This document shows positions 23,916 through 33,136 of a DNA stretch of 55,588 nt, one piece after another. The position numbers and the translations under genes were made by a program. Numbering within the stretch: position 1 is the first letter of the stretch; each line of letters begins with the position of its first letter. Below the pieces are notes generated by a model. That model searched no databases, was not told the DNA's origin, and was given only the letters and a program-made list of their open reading frames with translations. Source of the stretch: SIAJ01 sp036266155 (GTDB taxonomy: Bacteria; Planctomycetota; Planctomycetia; Gemmatales; Gemmataceae); NCBI GenBank assembly GCA_036266155.1, contig DATANR010000137.1, forward strand, positions 1-55,588, read 5' to 3'.

Positions 23916-25025
23916 ATGTTCGGCAACTCGAAGAAAATTCGCTATGCCGTGGTCGGCGCGGGTTGGTTCGGCCAGTCCGCCGTCTTGCCGGCCTTTGCCA
24001 ACGCCAGGGAACATAGCGCTCTCGCGGCACTCGTTTCGGGCGACGTGCAGAAGCGAGCGACGCTTTCCTCCGATTACAGCGTGCCGGCGTATTCCTACGA
24101 ACAATACGAAGACCTGCTCCGCTCCGGCTCAATTGACGCGGTCTACATTGTGAGCCCGAATTCGATCCACAAGGACCATGCGCTCGCGGCCGCGCGGCAT
24201 GGGATCCATGTGCTTTGCGAAAAACCCCTCGCCGACAGCGCAGTGGCGGCCGAGGAGATCGTTGCCGCGTGCGATCGAGCCGGCGTGCTGCTCATGACCG
24301 CGTATCGTCTCCACTTCGAGAAGGGCAATTTGCAAGCGATCGACTTAATCCGCAAGGGAACGATCGGCGAGGCACGGGCGATGATGTCGGCCTTCACCCA
24401 GCAGGTCGACCCGGATAATTCGCGGCTCGACGCCAAGCTGGGTGGGCATCCGCTCCTCGACGTCGGCGTGTATTGCATCAATGCGGCGCGCTACCTGTTC
24501 CGGGCCGAACCGGTTGAGGTGACCGCATTCGCAGCGACCGCCAACGACCCGCGGTTCCACGATGTGCCCGAAATGGTTTCGGCCGTGATGCGTTTTCCCG
24601 AAGAGCGGCTGGCATCATTCACCTGCGGCTTTGGCGAGGCCAAGACATCGAGCTATCAGGTCATCGGCACGAAGGGCGACCTGTGCATGGACCCGGCCTT
24701 CAGCCATGTCGGCGAACGCGTCATGACCGTGACAGTGGACGGCAAGTCGAAGAAAACCGAGTTTGGGGAAAGCGATCAAATCGCCGCGGAGATCGTGTAC
24801 TTCTCCGAGTGCGTCCAGAAAGGCCGGCGACCGGAACCGGACGGACGCGAAGCCTTGATCGACCTCTGGATCATCGAGGCGATCAAGTCGTCGATCCTCA
24901 AGGGCATGGCGGTACCTTTGCAGCCCGTGCCCGAGAAGCCGCGACCGGACAAGGCCCAGCACATCTCGAAACCGAAAAAGCCGGAGCCAGAGTTGGTCCG
25001 AGCGAACGCGCCGCAAGCGACCTGA
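23916..25025 (+). CDS. Gfo/Idh/MocA-family NAD(P)-dependent oxidoreductase
   Basis: A 369-residue sugar-type dehydrogenase. The start at ATG 23916 follows GGGAGGAA with good spacing. The N-terminal Rossmann fold has the nucleotide motif GAGWFG (in RYAVVGAGWFGQSA), followed by VSPNSIHKDH and the family EKP motif (VLCEKPLADS). The C-terminal alpha/beta domain contains GGHPLLDVGVYCINAARYLF, where the Asp and Tyr/His region forms the substrate site in glucose-fructose oxidoreductase relatives. A Pro/Lys-rich tail (about 335-369) looks disordered. There is no Tat or Sec signal, so it is cytosolic. The substrate is probably a sugar or inositol; proximity to trehalose and glycogen genes is suggestive only. 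Confidence 0.87.
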   Translation: MFGNSKKIRYAVVGAGWFGQSAVLPAFANAREHSALAALVSGDVQKRATLSSDYSVPAYSYEQYEDLLRSGSIDAVYIVSPNSIHKDHALAAARHGIHVLCEKPLADSAVAAEEIVAACDRAGVLLMTAYRLHFEKGNLQAIDLIRKGTIGEARAMMSAFTQQVDPDNSRLDAKLGGHPLLDVGVYCINAARYLFRAEPVEVTAFAATANDPRFHDVPEMVSAVMRFPEERLASFTCGFGEAKTSSYQVIGTKGDLCMDPAFSHVGERVMTVTVDGKSKKTEFGESDQIAAEIVYFSECVQKGRRPEPDGREALIDLWIIEAIKSSILKGMAVPLQPVPEKPRPDKAQHISKPKKPEPELVRANAPQAT

Positions 25026-25196
25026 AATGGTCAAGTTGCTATTTGCCGTGAAGCCGCGGAGCGCGAACGCAGGCATCCGGTCCGCCCCGCATCATGCTTT
25101 CCATCGTGTCGTGTTGTTGCCAACCAGCAGTGGACAAGTAGGTGGTAAACTGAAGAAGCCACTGCACCAGAGAGATTGCTAACGGGAGTCCCGCCC

Positions 25197-27407
25197 ATGC
25201 GCATTTGGCCCGGGCGGCCGTATCCACTCGGCGCCACATGGGACGGAGCGGGCGTCAACTTCGCCCTGTTCTCCGAACACGGATTCAAAGTCGAGTTGTG
25301 CCTCTTCGACGTGGTCGATGCCACGGCCGAGAGCCAACGCATCGAACTGCGTGAGCAAACCGACCAGGTCTGGCATTGCTATCTTCCCGATGCCTTGCCC
25401 GGCCAACTCTATGGCTATCGCGTGCACGGCCCCTATAAGCCCGCGGAAGGGCATCGCTTCAATCCGCATAAGGTTCTCCTCGATCCTTACGCGAAGATGA
25501 TTGGCCGCGATGTGCGTTGGGACGACGCGGTGTTCGGCTACCCCGTCGGCAAGGACGATCTGGCGCTCGATGAGCGCGATAGCGCCCCCTTCGCACCGCT
25601 CGCGGCCGTGGTCGATTCCGCCTTTACCTGGGGCGACGACCGTCCGCCGCGCACGCCCTGGCACAAGACGTTCATTTACGAAATGCACGTCAAGGGCTTT
25701 ACCATGCGGCATCTGGACGTGCCGGACAACGTACGTGGCACCTATGCCGGCCTCGCATCCGATGCCGTCATTCAGCACCTGAAGTCACTCAATGTGTCTG
25801 CCATCGAGTTGCTGCCGATTCACCATCACTTGAACGACCGGTACTTGATCGACAAAGGGCTGAGCAATTACTGGGGCTACAACACGCTCTCGTTCTTCGC
25901 GCCGCAGGCCACGTACGACGCGAAGAGCAACACGCTGAGTCCCGTCCATGAATTCAAGATGATGGTCCGGGCCATGCACGCGGCCGGGATCGAGGTGATC
26001 CTCGACGTGGTGTACAACCACACGGCCGAGGGCAACCAGATGGGCCCGACGCTCTCGTGGCGCGGTATCGACAACGCGGCGTACTATCGGCTCGCTCCCG
26101 ATCCTCGGTATCACATGGACTTCACGGGCTGCGGCAACACGTTGAATATGCAACACCCGAAAGTGCTGCAACTGATCATGGATAGCTTGCGTTACTGGGT
26201 CACGGAAATGCACGTGGATGGGTTCCGTTTCGACCTGGCATCGACGCTGGCCCGCGAACTATTCGAAGTGAACAAGCTCGGCGCCTTCTTCGACATCATT
26301 CACCAGGATCCGATTCTGAATCGAGTCAAGCTGATCGCCGAGCCGTGGGACGTTGGACCGGGTGGCTATCAAGTCGGTAACTTTCCGCCCGGCTGGACCG
26401 AGTGGAACGGCAAGTATCGCGACAACGTCCGGCGCTTCTGGAAAGGCGACGGCGGCACGGCGAGCGAGTTCGCAACGCGCCTGGCCGGTTCGAGCGATCT
26501 CTACGAGTGGAGCGGCCGGAAGCCGTATGCGAGCATCAATTTCATCACCTGTCACGACGGGTTTCCGCTCGACGATCTCGTCAGCTTTAACGGCAAACAC
26601 AACGACGCGAACAAGGAAGAGAACCGCGACGGAGCGGACAACAACGACTCCTGGAATTGCGGCGCCGAGGGACCGACTGACGACGCGAACATCATTGCGT
26701 TGCGCGAGCGGCAGAAGCGCAATTTCATTGCCACGTTGATGCTCTCGCAAGGCGTGCCGATGATGCTGGCCGGCGATGAATTGAGTCACACGCAGGGCGG
26801 CAACAACAACGCCTATTGCCAGGACAACGAGGTGAGCTGGCTCGACTGGAAGCTGGACGAACGCAAGCAGCGCTTCCTCGATTTCGTTCGCAGAGTGGCG
26901 ACCATTCGCCAAGAGCAACCCGTGCTGAAGCGCCGCAAATTCTTTCAGGGTCGGTCGATTCGCGGCGAGGGCATCAACGATCTGTCGTGGTTCAGTCCAA
27001 ATGGCAAGGACATGACAGACGGCGATTGGGGCGGCAACATTCGGTGCATCGGCATGCGGCTGGCCGGCGATTTGATCGGCGAGGTCGACGAACGCGGCGA
27101 CCCGATTGTTGGCGACACTCTTTTCGTGCTGATGAATGCTCACCACGAGCCGATTCCGTTTACCTTGCCGCCGGTCAACCCGGAACATCAGTGGGAACTT
27201 CTCTACGACACTTTCGACGACCGGATCGCGACGGCCGTGCATGCCGCGGGTGCAACATATCCGCTGCGCGAGCGAGCGCTGGTCTTGTTTCGGACGATTC
27301 CGGCCACGTCGGTCGAGCCGCAAGTCACGCCGCTTCAGGTCGCGGCACTCCGGAAAGAGGCACAATCGACGACCACTCAACCCGTTGGCGTCATTCCGCC
27401 GACATGA
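25197..27407 (+). CDS. glgX: Glycogen debranching enzyme (GlgX/isoamylase type)
   Basis: A 736-residue GH13 enzyme that cleaves alpha-1,6 branches of glycogen. I chose ATG 25197, with GGGAG eight bases upstream, over a TTG at 25176. An N-terminal CBM48-type domain (PLGATWDGAGVNFALFSEHG) precedes the catalytic barrel. Catalytic residues are D346 (VDGFRFDLAS), E382 (LIAEPWDVG) and D454 (ITCHDGFPLDD). YNHTAEGN and GDELSHTQGGNNNAYCQDNE are typical of GlgX/TreX. It would release maltodextrins that can feed maltose to TreS, linking glycogen turnover to trehalose. It follows the oxidoreductase by 171 bp, and repeat copy B lies behind its stop. Confidence 0.93.
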   Translation: MRIWPGRPYPLGATWDGAGVNFALFSEHGFKVELCLFDVVDATAESQRIELREQTDQVWHCYLPDALPGQLYGYRVHGPYKPAEGHRFNPHKVLLDPYAKMIGRDVRWDDAVFGYPVGKDDLALDERDSAPFAPLAAVVDSAFTWGDDRPPRTPWHKTFIYEMHVKGFTMRHLDVPDNVRGTYAGLASDAVIQHLKSLNVSAIELLPIHHHLNDRYLIDKGLSNYWGYNTLSFFAPQATYDAKSNTLSPVHEFKMMVRAMHAAGIEVILDVVYNHTAEGNQMGPTLSWRGIDNAAYYRLAPDPRYHMDFTGCGNTLNMQHPKVLQLIMDSLRYWVTEMHVDGFRFDLASTLARELFEVNKLGAFFDIIHQDPILNRVKLIAEPWDVGPGGYQVGNFPPGWTEWNGKYRDNVRRFWKGDGGTASEFATRLAGSSDLYEWSGRKPYASINFITCHDGFPLDDLVSFNGKHNDANKEENRDGADNNDSWNCGAEGPTDDANIIALRERQKRNFIATLMLSQGVPMMLAGDELSHTQGGNNNAYCQDNEVSWLDWKLDERKQRFLDFVRRVATIRQEQPVLKRRKFFQGRSIRGEGINDLSWFSPNGKDMTDGDWGGNIRCIGMRLAGDLIGEVDERGDPIVGDTLFVLMNAHHEPIPFTLPPVNPEHQWELLYDTFDDRIATAVHAAGATYPLRERALVLFRTIPATSVEPQVTPLQVAALRKEAQSTTTQPVGVIPPT

Positions 27408-27447
27408 CTTGTTGGGACCGTCGCATGGGGCTGTACTCCAAAATGGC

Positions 27448-27553
27448 GAAGTTTGACGAGGTTCTTGAGCCCCGGCAGTTGGCGATCTTCCTTTTCGAAA
27501 AAGTGCGTTTTCCGCGGGTTTTTGGGTAAGGTCGCCAAGATCGCCACGGTTTT
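27448..27553 (+). repeat. Dispersed hairpin repeat, copy B
   Basis: A 106 bp copy of the element also found at 14011-14117. The perfect stem TGGCGATCTT (27480-27489) and AAGATCGCCA (27537-27546) encloses 47 bases. It begins about 40 bp after the glgX stop and has the same orientation relative to that gene as copy A has to its upstream gene. The whole gap from 27408 to 27750 has no gene; apart from this element I see nothing distinctive there. It is a candidate 3-prime processing or termination structure, or a short repetitive element. Confidence 0.75.
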
Positions 27554-27750
27554 GCCACACCCTCCCCGACGATTGCATTTCATTGCATGGGCCAGTGCCG
27601 ACTTGTTCCATTTTTCAGCGTTAGTTCTCATTCACGAACTGGAAGACCTGCACGCGAGTCAGTTTGGCACACCGCTTGCAATTCAACTTGTGTCGTTGAC
27701 AACCAACCTCGGCGACCTAATGAAGCCGCGGATTATTCTGGAGCAATTCA

Positions 27751-27870
27751 ATGTTGAAGAACGCAAAAGCTCGGGCCGGCACCGTGAAGTGGGGCATCAT
27801 CGCCGCCTTGCTCGGATTGCCGCTGCCGATCGTGCTGATCGCCTTCCTGTTCTTTGGCGGCTGCCGGTGA
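27751..27870 (+). CDS. 39-residue membrane micropeptide
   Basis: A short frame with ATG at 27751, GGAG seven bases upstream and stop at 27868-27870. The product has a basic start (MLKNAKARAGTVKW) and one long hydrophobic segment (IIAALLGLPLPIVLIAFLFF) ending GGCR, so it would be a single-span inner-membrane peptide. The basic start before the span predicts the N-terminus inside. It lies 69 bp before the lipid kinase gene on the same strand and may share its transcript. No function is known to me. Confidence 0.6.
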   Translation: MLKNAKARAGTVKWGIIAALLGLPLPIVLIAFLFFGGCR

Positions 27871-27939
27871 TTAACTAATGTCTTCTCAATTGACGGTGGC
27901 CTGCCAACGGGCCACCGTCACCCGTTTGGGAGACGCAGG

Positions 27940-28869
27940 ATGCAGTCCATCGTTCCAAGCGCTAGTGTGATTGACGCGTCGCGACCGACGCCGCCGATGC
28001 GCACGCGCGCACTCGTCTTGATCAATCATTGCGCCCGCGGCGGCAAGAACGACCTCACGCCCGCCCTGGAACGACTGACAGAAGCCGGAACCAAATTGGT
28101 GCATGAGCGCCTGGAGCAACCGGCTCATGTCGGCGAAATCATCAAGCGGCAGCGCGAACGCGTGGACCTCGTCATCATCGGTGGCGGCGACGGCACAATG
28201 TCGGCGGCGGCGGACGCACTGGTGGAAGCACAACTCCCCCTGGGAATCATCCCATTGGGTACCGCGAACGATCTGGCACGCACGTTGAGTATTCCCGCCG
28301 ACCCTGTGGCCGCCGCTGACGTGATCATCGCGGGCCGGCAACGACGCATCGACCTTGGTTTGGTAAATGGCAAGCATTTCTTTAACGTGGCAACCATGGG
28401 CCTCGGCGTCGGCGTCACGCGGCGTTTGACGCATGAGCGCAAGCGCCGCTGGGGCGTGCTGGCCTATTTGTTCGCCGGCATCGAATTGCTTGCCCACGTT
28501 CGCCCCTTCACAGTCGACATCGAGACCGAGAACGACAAGTTCCGAGTTCGCACCGTGCAGGTGATGGTTGGCAATGGTAAATATTTTGGTGGTGGATTGA
28601 CGGTGGATGAAGCGGCAACGATCGATGACGGCCTGCTCAACCTCGTGAGCCTTGAAGTCGAGCACTGGTGGCAACTCGTCAAGCTGATCCCCGCCATGTG
28701 GCGCGGCCGCGAACCAAAGAAACACGTGCGCACTCTCGTCGGCCGCGAATTCACGCTGCGACCCGTCCGACGCCGACGCCGCAAGGTGACGGCCGACGGC
28801 GAAGTCGCTGCACGATCACCGGCTCATTTCCGCATTGTCCCGCGATCGCTCTCGGTCTTTGTGCCTTGA
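27940..28869 (+). CDS. Diacylglycerol kinase-family lipid kinase (YegS/DgkB-like)
   Basis: A 309-residue protein with the DAGK catalytic signature: strand ALVLINHCARGGKND, the glycine motif IIGGGDGTMSAAADAL and IIPLGTANDLARTL. The C-terminal beta-sandwich includes NVATMGLGVGVT, VGNGKYFGGGL and the acidic motif DEAATIDDGLLNLV, all conserved in YegS and DgkB. It would phosphorylate diacylglycerol or a related lipid at the cytoplasmic membrane face. GGAG lies upstream of the ATG. It converges on the methyltransferase gene with a 26 bp gap containing a small hairpin. Confidence 0.88.
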   Translation: MQSIVPSASVIDASRPTPPMRTRALVLINHCARGGKNDLTPALERLTEAGTKLVHERLEQPAHVGEIIKRQRERVDLVIIGGGDGTMSAAADALVEAQLPLGIIPLGTANDLARTLSIPADPVAAADVIIAGRQRRIDLGLVNGKHFFNVATMGLGVGVTRRLTHERKRRWGVLAYLFAGIELLAHVRPFTVDIETENDKFRVRTVQVMVGNGKYFGGGLTVDEAATIDDGLLNLVSLEVEHWWQLVKLIPAMWRGREPKKHVRTLVGREFTLRPVRRRRRKVTADGEVAARSPAHFRIVPRSLSVFVP

Positions 28870-28879
28870 CTGAGTGAAG

Positions 28880-28895
28880 CTCACGGCCGCGTGAG
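28880..28895. terminator. Possible shared terminator hairpin
   Basis: CTCACG-GCCG-CGTGAG, a six-pair hairpin, fills the gap between the converging stops of the lipid kinase and the methyltransferase. Neither flank has a real U-tract, so it is only a weak candidate for a bidirectional terminator. Confidence 0.3.
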
Positions 28896-29771
28896 TCATT
28901 CCAACCGCCGCTTCGCGATTTCGACATACTCCGCATTCAACTCGATCCCAAGACAACGCCGGCCCATTCGTCGGGCCACCTCCGCCGTGGTGCCGGAGCC
29001 GAGGAAGGGGTCGAGTATCAGGTCGCCTGGTTTGCTGCCAAGGGCGACGCACGGCTCGACGAGAGCCGGCGGGAACGTCGCGAAGTGGGCCTCCTTTAAG
29101 GGCAACGTGTTGATGTCCCAAACCGTGCGCAGATTGCGATCGTTGGGGCCGCGGATGGCCGATGGGTTGTAGTGATATTGCTCGCTCTTACTGAACAGGA
29201 ACAACATTTCGTGTGACCGCGTTGGTCGGTCCTTCACGCTTTCCGGCTGACAATTGGGTTTATTCCAGACGATGTCCGCCCGCAGATACCAGCCGGCCGC
29301 CTGGAGGGCGAACGCAAGTCGCCAGGGGACGCCGATCAAATCTTTCGGTTTCAAGCCATCCGGTGTCGGCGGTCGCATGTTCATCGCACGTACCGGATTC
29401 TTCTTGTCGGGAGCCCGCCAGGTTCGGCCGCCGGAGGTGAATGAGTCGCCGATGTTCAACCACAGCGTGCCGTCCGGCGTCAGCACGCGGCGCACTTCCT
29501 CGAAGACGATCACGAGATTGGCGAAATAGTCGGCCAGTTGCTCTTCCAGGCCGATCTGACCGGGAATTTGATAATCGCGCAGCGACCAATAGGGCGGCGA
29601 GGTGACGCAGCAGCGGACGCTATCAGCCGGCACATGGCGCAACAGGGACCGGCTGTCGCCGATGACAACGAGGCAGCCAGTCGATTGGCAAATGTCCTTG
29701 AGCGCCGCGGCTGTGTTTGGACCGTCGCCGACAAGCACCCGGCGATCGGCGGGCGAATTGTTGAAAGGCAT
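28896..29771 (-). CDS. Solitary beta-class DNA methyltransferase (N4-cytosine or N6-adenine)
   Basis: A 291-residue amino-methyltransferase. I chose ATG 29771 (MPFNNSPADRR), preceded by GGAGG; the open frame extends upstream but lacks coding character. The catalytic motif IV TSPPYW is at about residues 57-62 and the S-adenosylmethionine motif I DPFLGSGTT at about 254-262, so IV precedes I, the beta order. SPPY points to N4-methylcytosine, though N6-adenine enzymes of this order also exist. LWLNIGDSF and WNKPNC match typical members. No restriction endonuclease gene is adjacent, so it may be an orphan epigenetic enzyme or a remnant of a restriction-modification pair. Confidence 0.88.
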   Translation of the reverse strand: MPFNNSPADRRVLVGDGPNTAAALKDICQSTGCLVVIGDSRSLLRHVPADSVRCCVTSPPYWSLRDYQIPGQIGLEEQLADYFANLVIVFEEVRRVLTPDGTLWLNIGDSFTSGGRTWRAPDKKNPVRAMNMRPPTPDGLKPKDLIGVPWRLAFALQAAGWYLRADIVWNKPNCQPESVKDRPTRSHEMLFLFSKSEQYHYNPSAIRGPNDRNLRTVWDINTLPLKEAHFATFPPALVEPCVALGSKPGDLILDPFLGSGTTAEVARRMGRRCLGIELNAEYVEIAKRRLE

Positions 29772-29931
29772 CCACGACCCTCCATGCAATACGGGAAAGA
29801 TACTATGTGGACGCGCCCGTTGCCCCGTAACTTGCCTCCCTTTCCTCGCCCCCAAAGTCCGCCTTGGCGCACGGGGCGATTCCGGGTAAACGACGGATGG
29901 ATTTCGCTCCGTGGGTGAGAGAGGAACGGCC

Positions 29932-32094
29932 ATGCGCAGCCCCGTCCTGATCGCCGAGACGCCGTTTTCCGGCGGACATGGGCCCCGCTTCCTGGCCCCG
30001 GTCGGTCGCGGCGTCGATCACGATACGGCCGCGCATTACATTGGCCGCGCCCGCGATGTCGAGGACGACGTCGAGGAAATCGAAGGCGACGACTATTTAG
30101 CCGTGCGTCTGCCGTTGAAGAATGCGGACACCGGCGACGTCGCTTACGACTATATGTTGTTGGCAGGGATCGACGTTGACCGCATGACGGGTGAAGAGCG
30201 CGACGAGGTCCTGGAGCAACTTCGCGAACGGCTTGAAGTGCTCAACGACGCGGTGCTGGCCGTTGACTGGGCGACACGCGGATTTGAGCTGGTGGTGGAG
30301 ATCCCCGAGTTGGATGAATGGCACGAAGCGGGGTGGGATGTGCTGCCGCGGGCTGGGGCGTGGGCGGAGGGTGTGGCGCCGACGGAAACCAATAGGACGG
30401 ATGGGACAAATGGGGCTAATGAGTCTTATGAGTCCCCTCCGTCCCATGAACCCGCCGAAACGGAACACCACCACGAACCAGCCCCCGAACCCATCGCGGC
30501 CATCCCGCCGACACCACCGCCGGAACCCGAGCCCGAACCAGACCCAATTCCCGAGCCTGCGCCGCCGCATCCGCCGGAGCCGGAACCGACGCCGATCCCG
30601 CACCCCCCCGAGCCACGTGTCTTCATTGATGTGCCGACACCGTTCCGCAAAGACTCATCGCCGTCGCAGGCGCCGGTCACGGTGATCGTGCAAGTTGTCA
30701 GCGACCAGCCGCCGGAACCAGTGCCTGACCTGATCGTCGCGACCAAAGAGCCAATGAGCCTTGCCCCGGCGCCAGTCGGCCCGGTCGTTCATTCGCCAGA
30801 GCCGACCGGCCGGAGCATCGACCCGCTGCAAGTGTCGGCGTCCGTCGATCGCAGTCTCGCCCTGGCGCCGTTGCCACCGCAGCCGGCCGCGGCGGAGTCG
30901 CCGCATCGGGGCCTTCGCTGGTGGGTCTGGTTCCCGTGGGCCGCGACCGCCGTCCTGTCCATCGGCTTCTACCTCTACCTGTCCCAAATCGATCGCACGT
31001 GGCGCCAGCGCGTCACCGAGCACCATCATTCGGAAGGCCCGACGCGCGTGGTCATTCGGCAAGTCGAAACGCCGGTCGATCGCATTGTCGAGAAAATCGT
31101 TGAAAAGCCGGTGGATCGCGTGGTCGAGAAGGTCGTCGAGAAACCGGTGATTGTCGAGAAGATTGTTGAAAAGCCGGTGCCGGCGCTCACGACGGATGCG
31201 TCCAAGCAAGACCAGTGGTTGAAGTTTGAGGCGGAATACAAGGCTCGCATGGCCCGACCGGACGTGCAGGCCGCTGCCGACCTGATTTCTGTGTGGAAGG
31301 CTCACCTGCCGGCGTGGGGCACCGACGAACCGCCGGGGCTCAAGGGCTTACGCGATGATTTTCGCGCGACCGCCCCGGCCCGCCTCAAGGATTGGGCAGC
31401 CGGGCTGACCGCCACGCATCGTTTTGCCGACGCCCACGCCGGCCTGGCGATACTCGCGGGATCCGACGCAGTCCGCAGCGCGGGCGGCCCTCCTGGGGCT
31501 GAATGGATTGGCGCGGGACTTCATCAGTCCGTCCAAGCGGCTGAAGAAGACTATCACTACAGGCAGATTCGCACGCTTGCCGACAATCCGGCCGACGAAG
31601 CCCGACTCAAGCAACACATCGATGCCTACCTCGCTCTCGTCGACCCTCCGGGCAAGCACCTTGCCGACGTGCAGCGGCTGGCCGACTATCACAGGTGGAT
31701 CAAGGATGGCCGGCCGATGAAGGCGGTCGTGAAGATCGAATGGGGCCCGCGTACCGCGATCCGCGAGCACGTGATCGAAATCGGCCTCGGGCTCGACAAG
31801 AACAATCAGCCGGCCCAGACCTTTACACGCACGGCCGAAGCCCGGCCCGGCGAGACCTGGACTGATACCTTCGTGGTCAGCGGCTTCGGCGGTCCGCCCG
31901 AGAAGATTCCGTACCGCGTCAAGACGGCACGCCCGACCTCGCCCGTGGAAGAACTCGCGGAAGGCACGCGCATTCGGACCGAGTTGTTCCTGCTCGACAA
32001 GACCGGCCCGCTCGCCGTGTCCGGCGAGAACGACAGCGGCACCAAGGTCACGGTTGAATGGCAAGGCGCATTGACCAAGCCCGAGTTGAAGTAA
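29932..32094 (+). CDS. Single-span envelope protein with Pro-rich linker and VEK repeats
   Basis: A 720-residue protein of unknown function, start ATG 29932 after GAGAGGAAC. An N-terminal soluble part (about 1-140) is acidic. A long low-complexity linker rich in Pro and Glu (PPEPEPEPDPIPEPAPP and similar, about 170-330) leads to one membrane span (WWVWFPWAATAVLSIGFYLY, about 330-350). A heptad-like repeat VEKIVEKPVDRVVEKVVEKP (about 385-415) follows, then a C-terminal helical and beta domain. The N-terminal half should be cytoplasmic and the rest outside the membrane; the linker and repeats could act as stalks. It is followed after only 4 bp by a second anchored protein, so the two form an operon. 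Confidence 0.65.
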   Translation: MRSPVLIAETPFSGGHGPRFLAPVGRGVDHDTAAHYIGRARDVEDDVEEIEGDDYLAVRLPLKNADTGDVAYDYMLLAGIDVDRMTGEERDEVLEQLRERLEVLNDAVLAVDWATRGFELVVEIPELDEWHEAGWDVLPRAGAWAEGVAPTETNRTDGTNGANESYESPPSHEPAETEHHHEPAPEPIAAIPPTPPPEPEPEPDPIPEPAPPHPPEPEPTPIPHPPEPRVFIDVPTPFRKDSSPSQAPVTVIVQVVSDQPPEPVPDLIVATKEPMSLAPAPVGPVVHSPEPTGRSIDPLQVSASVDRSLALAPLPPQPAAAESPHRGLRWWVWFPWAATAVLSIGFYLYLSQIDRTWRQRVTEHHHSEGPTRVVIRQVETPVDRIVEKIVEKPVDRVVEKVVEKPVIVEKIVEKPVPALTTDASKQDQWLKFEAEYKARMARPDVQAAADLISVWKAHLPAWGTDEPPGLKGLRDDFRATAPARLKDWAAGLTATHRFADAHAGLAILAGSDAVRSAGGPPGAEWIGAGLHQSVQAAEEDYHYRQIRTLADNPADEARLKQHIDAYLALVDPPGKHLADVQRLADYHRWIKDGRPMKAVVKIEWGPRTAIREHVIEIGLGLDKNNQPAQTFTRTAEARPGETWTDTFVVSGFGGPPEKIPYRVKTARPTSPVEELAEGTRIRTELFLLDKTGPLAVSGENDSGTKVTVEWQGALTKPELK

Positions 32095-32098
32095 TCTC

Positions 32099-32992
32099 AT
32101 GACCAAGTTCACGCGCTTTCTGATTGTAGCCGGCATCCTGAGCGCCATGGGCGGCGGCGCGTTTGCCGCCTGGCACTTCCGCGGCCACATCGCCGACGGC
32201 CCGCCGCCGGAACCGACGACCTACGACCAATTCGTCAAGCGCATTGGTGCTCCGGAACCCGCCGTTCGCGATGAGTTGAACTTTTTGATGGCGACCGCAT
32301 CCGCCCCGCTCTCGTCAAGCGATCGCAAGAAAGCTGAAGCTTTGACGCACGAGTGTCTGGACGCGAAAACGCTCGTGGCCATCGATCACGTTCAGACGTT
32401 CATGACGGGCGAGTCGTCGCCATATCACTTCGTGAGCACGGCACACCGTGACAAACTGCGCACGATCGCCGGCGACAGCCCGTCGCCCGAACGCGTGCTC
32501 GCCATCCGCAAGGCGCTCATCCATCTGGGCAACGAGTTCGCGGAGATTCGCGAGCGACCCGATTGGAAGGTCAAGATCGAAGAGAAGGGCGGACCGCCGC
32601 CGCCGTTGCCGTTTCTCGACTTACTGAAGTCAGGCTCCGAATTCTTGCCCTCGAGCCAGCATCCTCTCGTTTATGGCGAACCGCGCATCGCCGTGTTCGG
32701 CGGTCCGGACGGCGAACTGCTCACGCAACTCGAATTGTTCTTCAACAGCGATCAATGTCGTGCGGCATTACCCGCGGCCAAGTATCCGAAACTCTACAAG
32801 AACGGCCGCATCCCACCGGTTCCCACGAACCTGTACGACTACCAGAAGCAGATGGAAGCCGGCGTTGGCACGGAAATGAAGATCATTCTTAACGCGGAAA
32901 ACCCACCGGCAGATGTCGTTGAAGGGCTCAATCAGGTATATGCCAAGCTGGAACGCTTCTTCACTGTGGTGGTGCAGTTCGATCCGAAGTAG
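32099..32992 (+). CDS. Membrane-anchored hypothetical protein, partner of the VEK-repeat protein
   Basis: A 297-residue protein with an N-terminal hydrophobic anchor or signal (FTRFLIVAGILSAMGGGAFAAW) followed by a helical extracytoplasmic domain. No family is recognised. Segments such as DELNFLMATASAPLSSSDRKK and KALIHLGNEFAEIRERPDW suggest helical bundles, and a Pro-rich loop (GGPPPPLPF) lies near residue 165. The ATG comes 4 bp after the stop of the preceding gene, so both are probably made together and may act as one membrane complex. A hairpin directly at the stop may end the transcript. Confidence 0.6.
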   Translation: MTKFTRFLIVAGILSAMGGGAFAAWHFRGHIADGPPPEPTTYDQFVKRIGAPEPAVRDELNFLMATASAPLSSSDRKKAEALTHECLDAKTLVAIDHVQTFMTGESSPYHFVSTAHRDKLRTIAGDSPSPERVLAIRKALIHLGNEFAEIRERPDWKVKIEEKGGPPPPLPFLDLLKSGSEFLPSSQHPLVYGEPRIAVFGGPDGELLTQLELFFNSDQCRAALPAAKYPKLYKNGRIPPVPTNLYDYQKQMEAGVGTEMKIILNAENPPADVVEGLNQVYAKLERFFTVVVQFDPK

Positions 32993-33014
32993 ATGGGAGC
33001 CCGCAAATCCCATC
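32992..33014 (+). terminator. Hairpin at the stop codon of the preceding gene
   Basis: GATGGGA-GCCCGCAAA-TCCCATC forms a seven-pair stem starting at the last base of the stop codon. The following bases (CACCTTGTCCATTCTTCG) are only moderately T-rich, so termination is possible but weak. Confidence 0.35.
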
Positions 33015-33136
33015 CACCTTGTCCATTCTTCGTTACACCCGCTGTTGCCAAGCGCGCAAGTGAGGGGTAACATCCCGCTCATCGGTTGACGGGCGCGCCA
33101 CAATACCCGCGGCCGCCCTTCTCGTGCGAGAATCTC

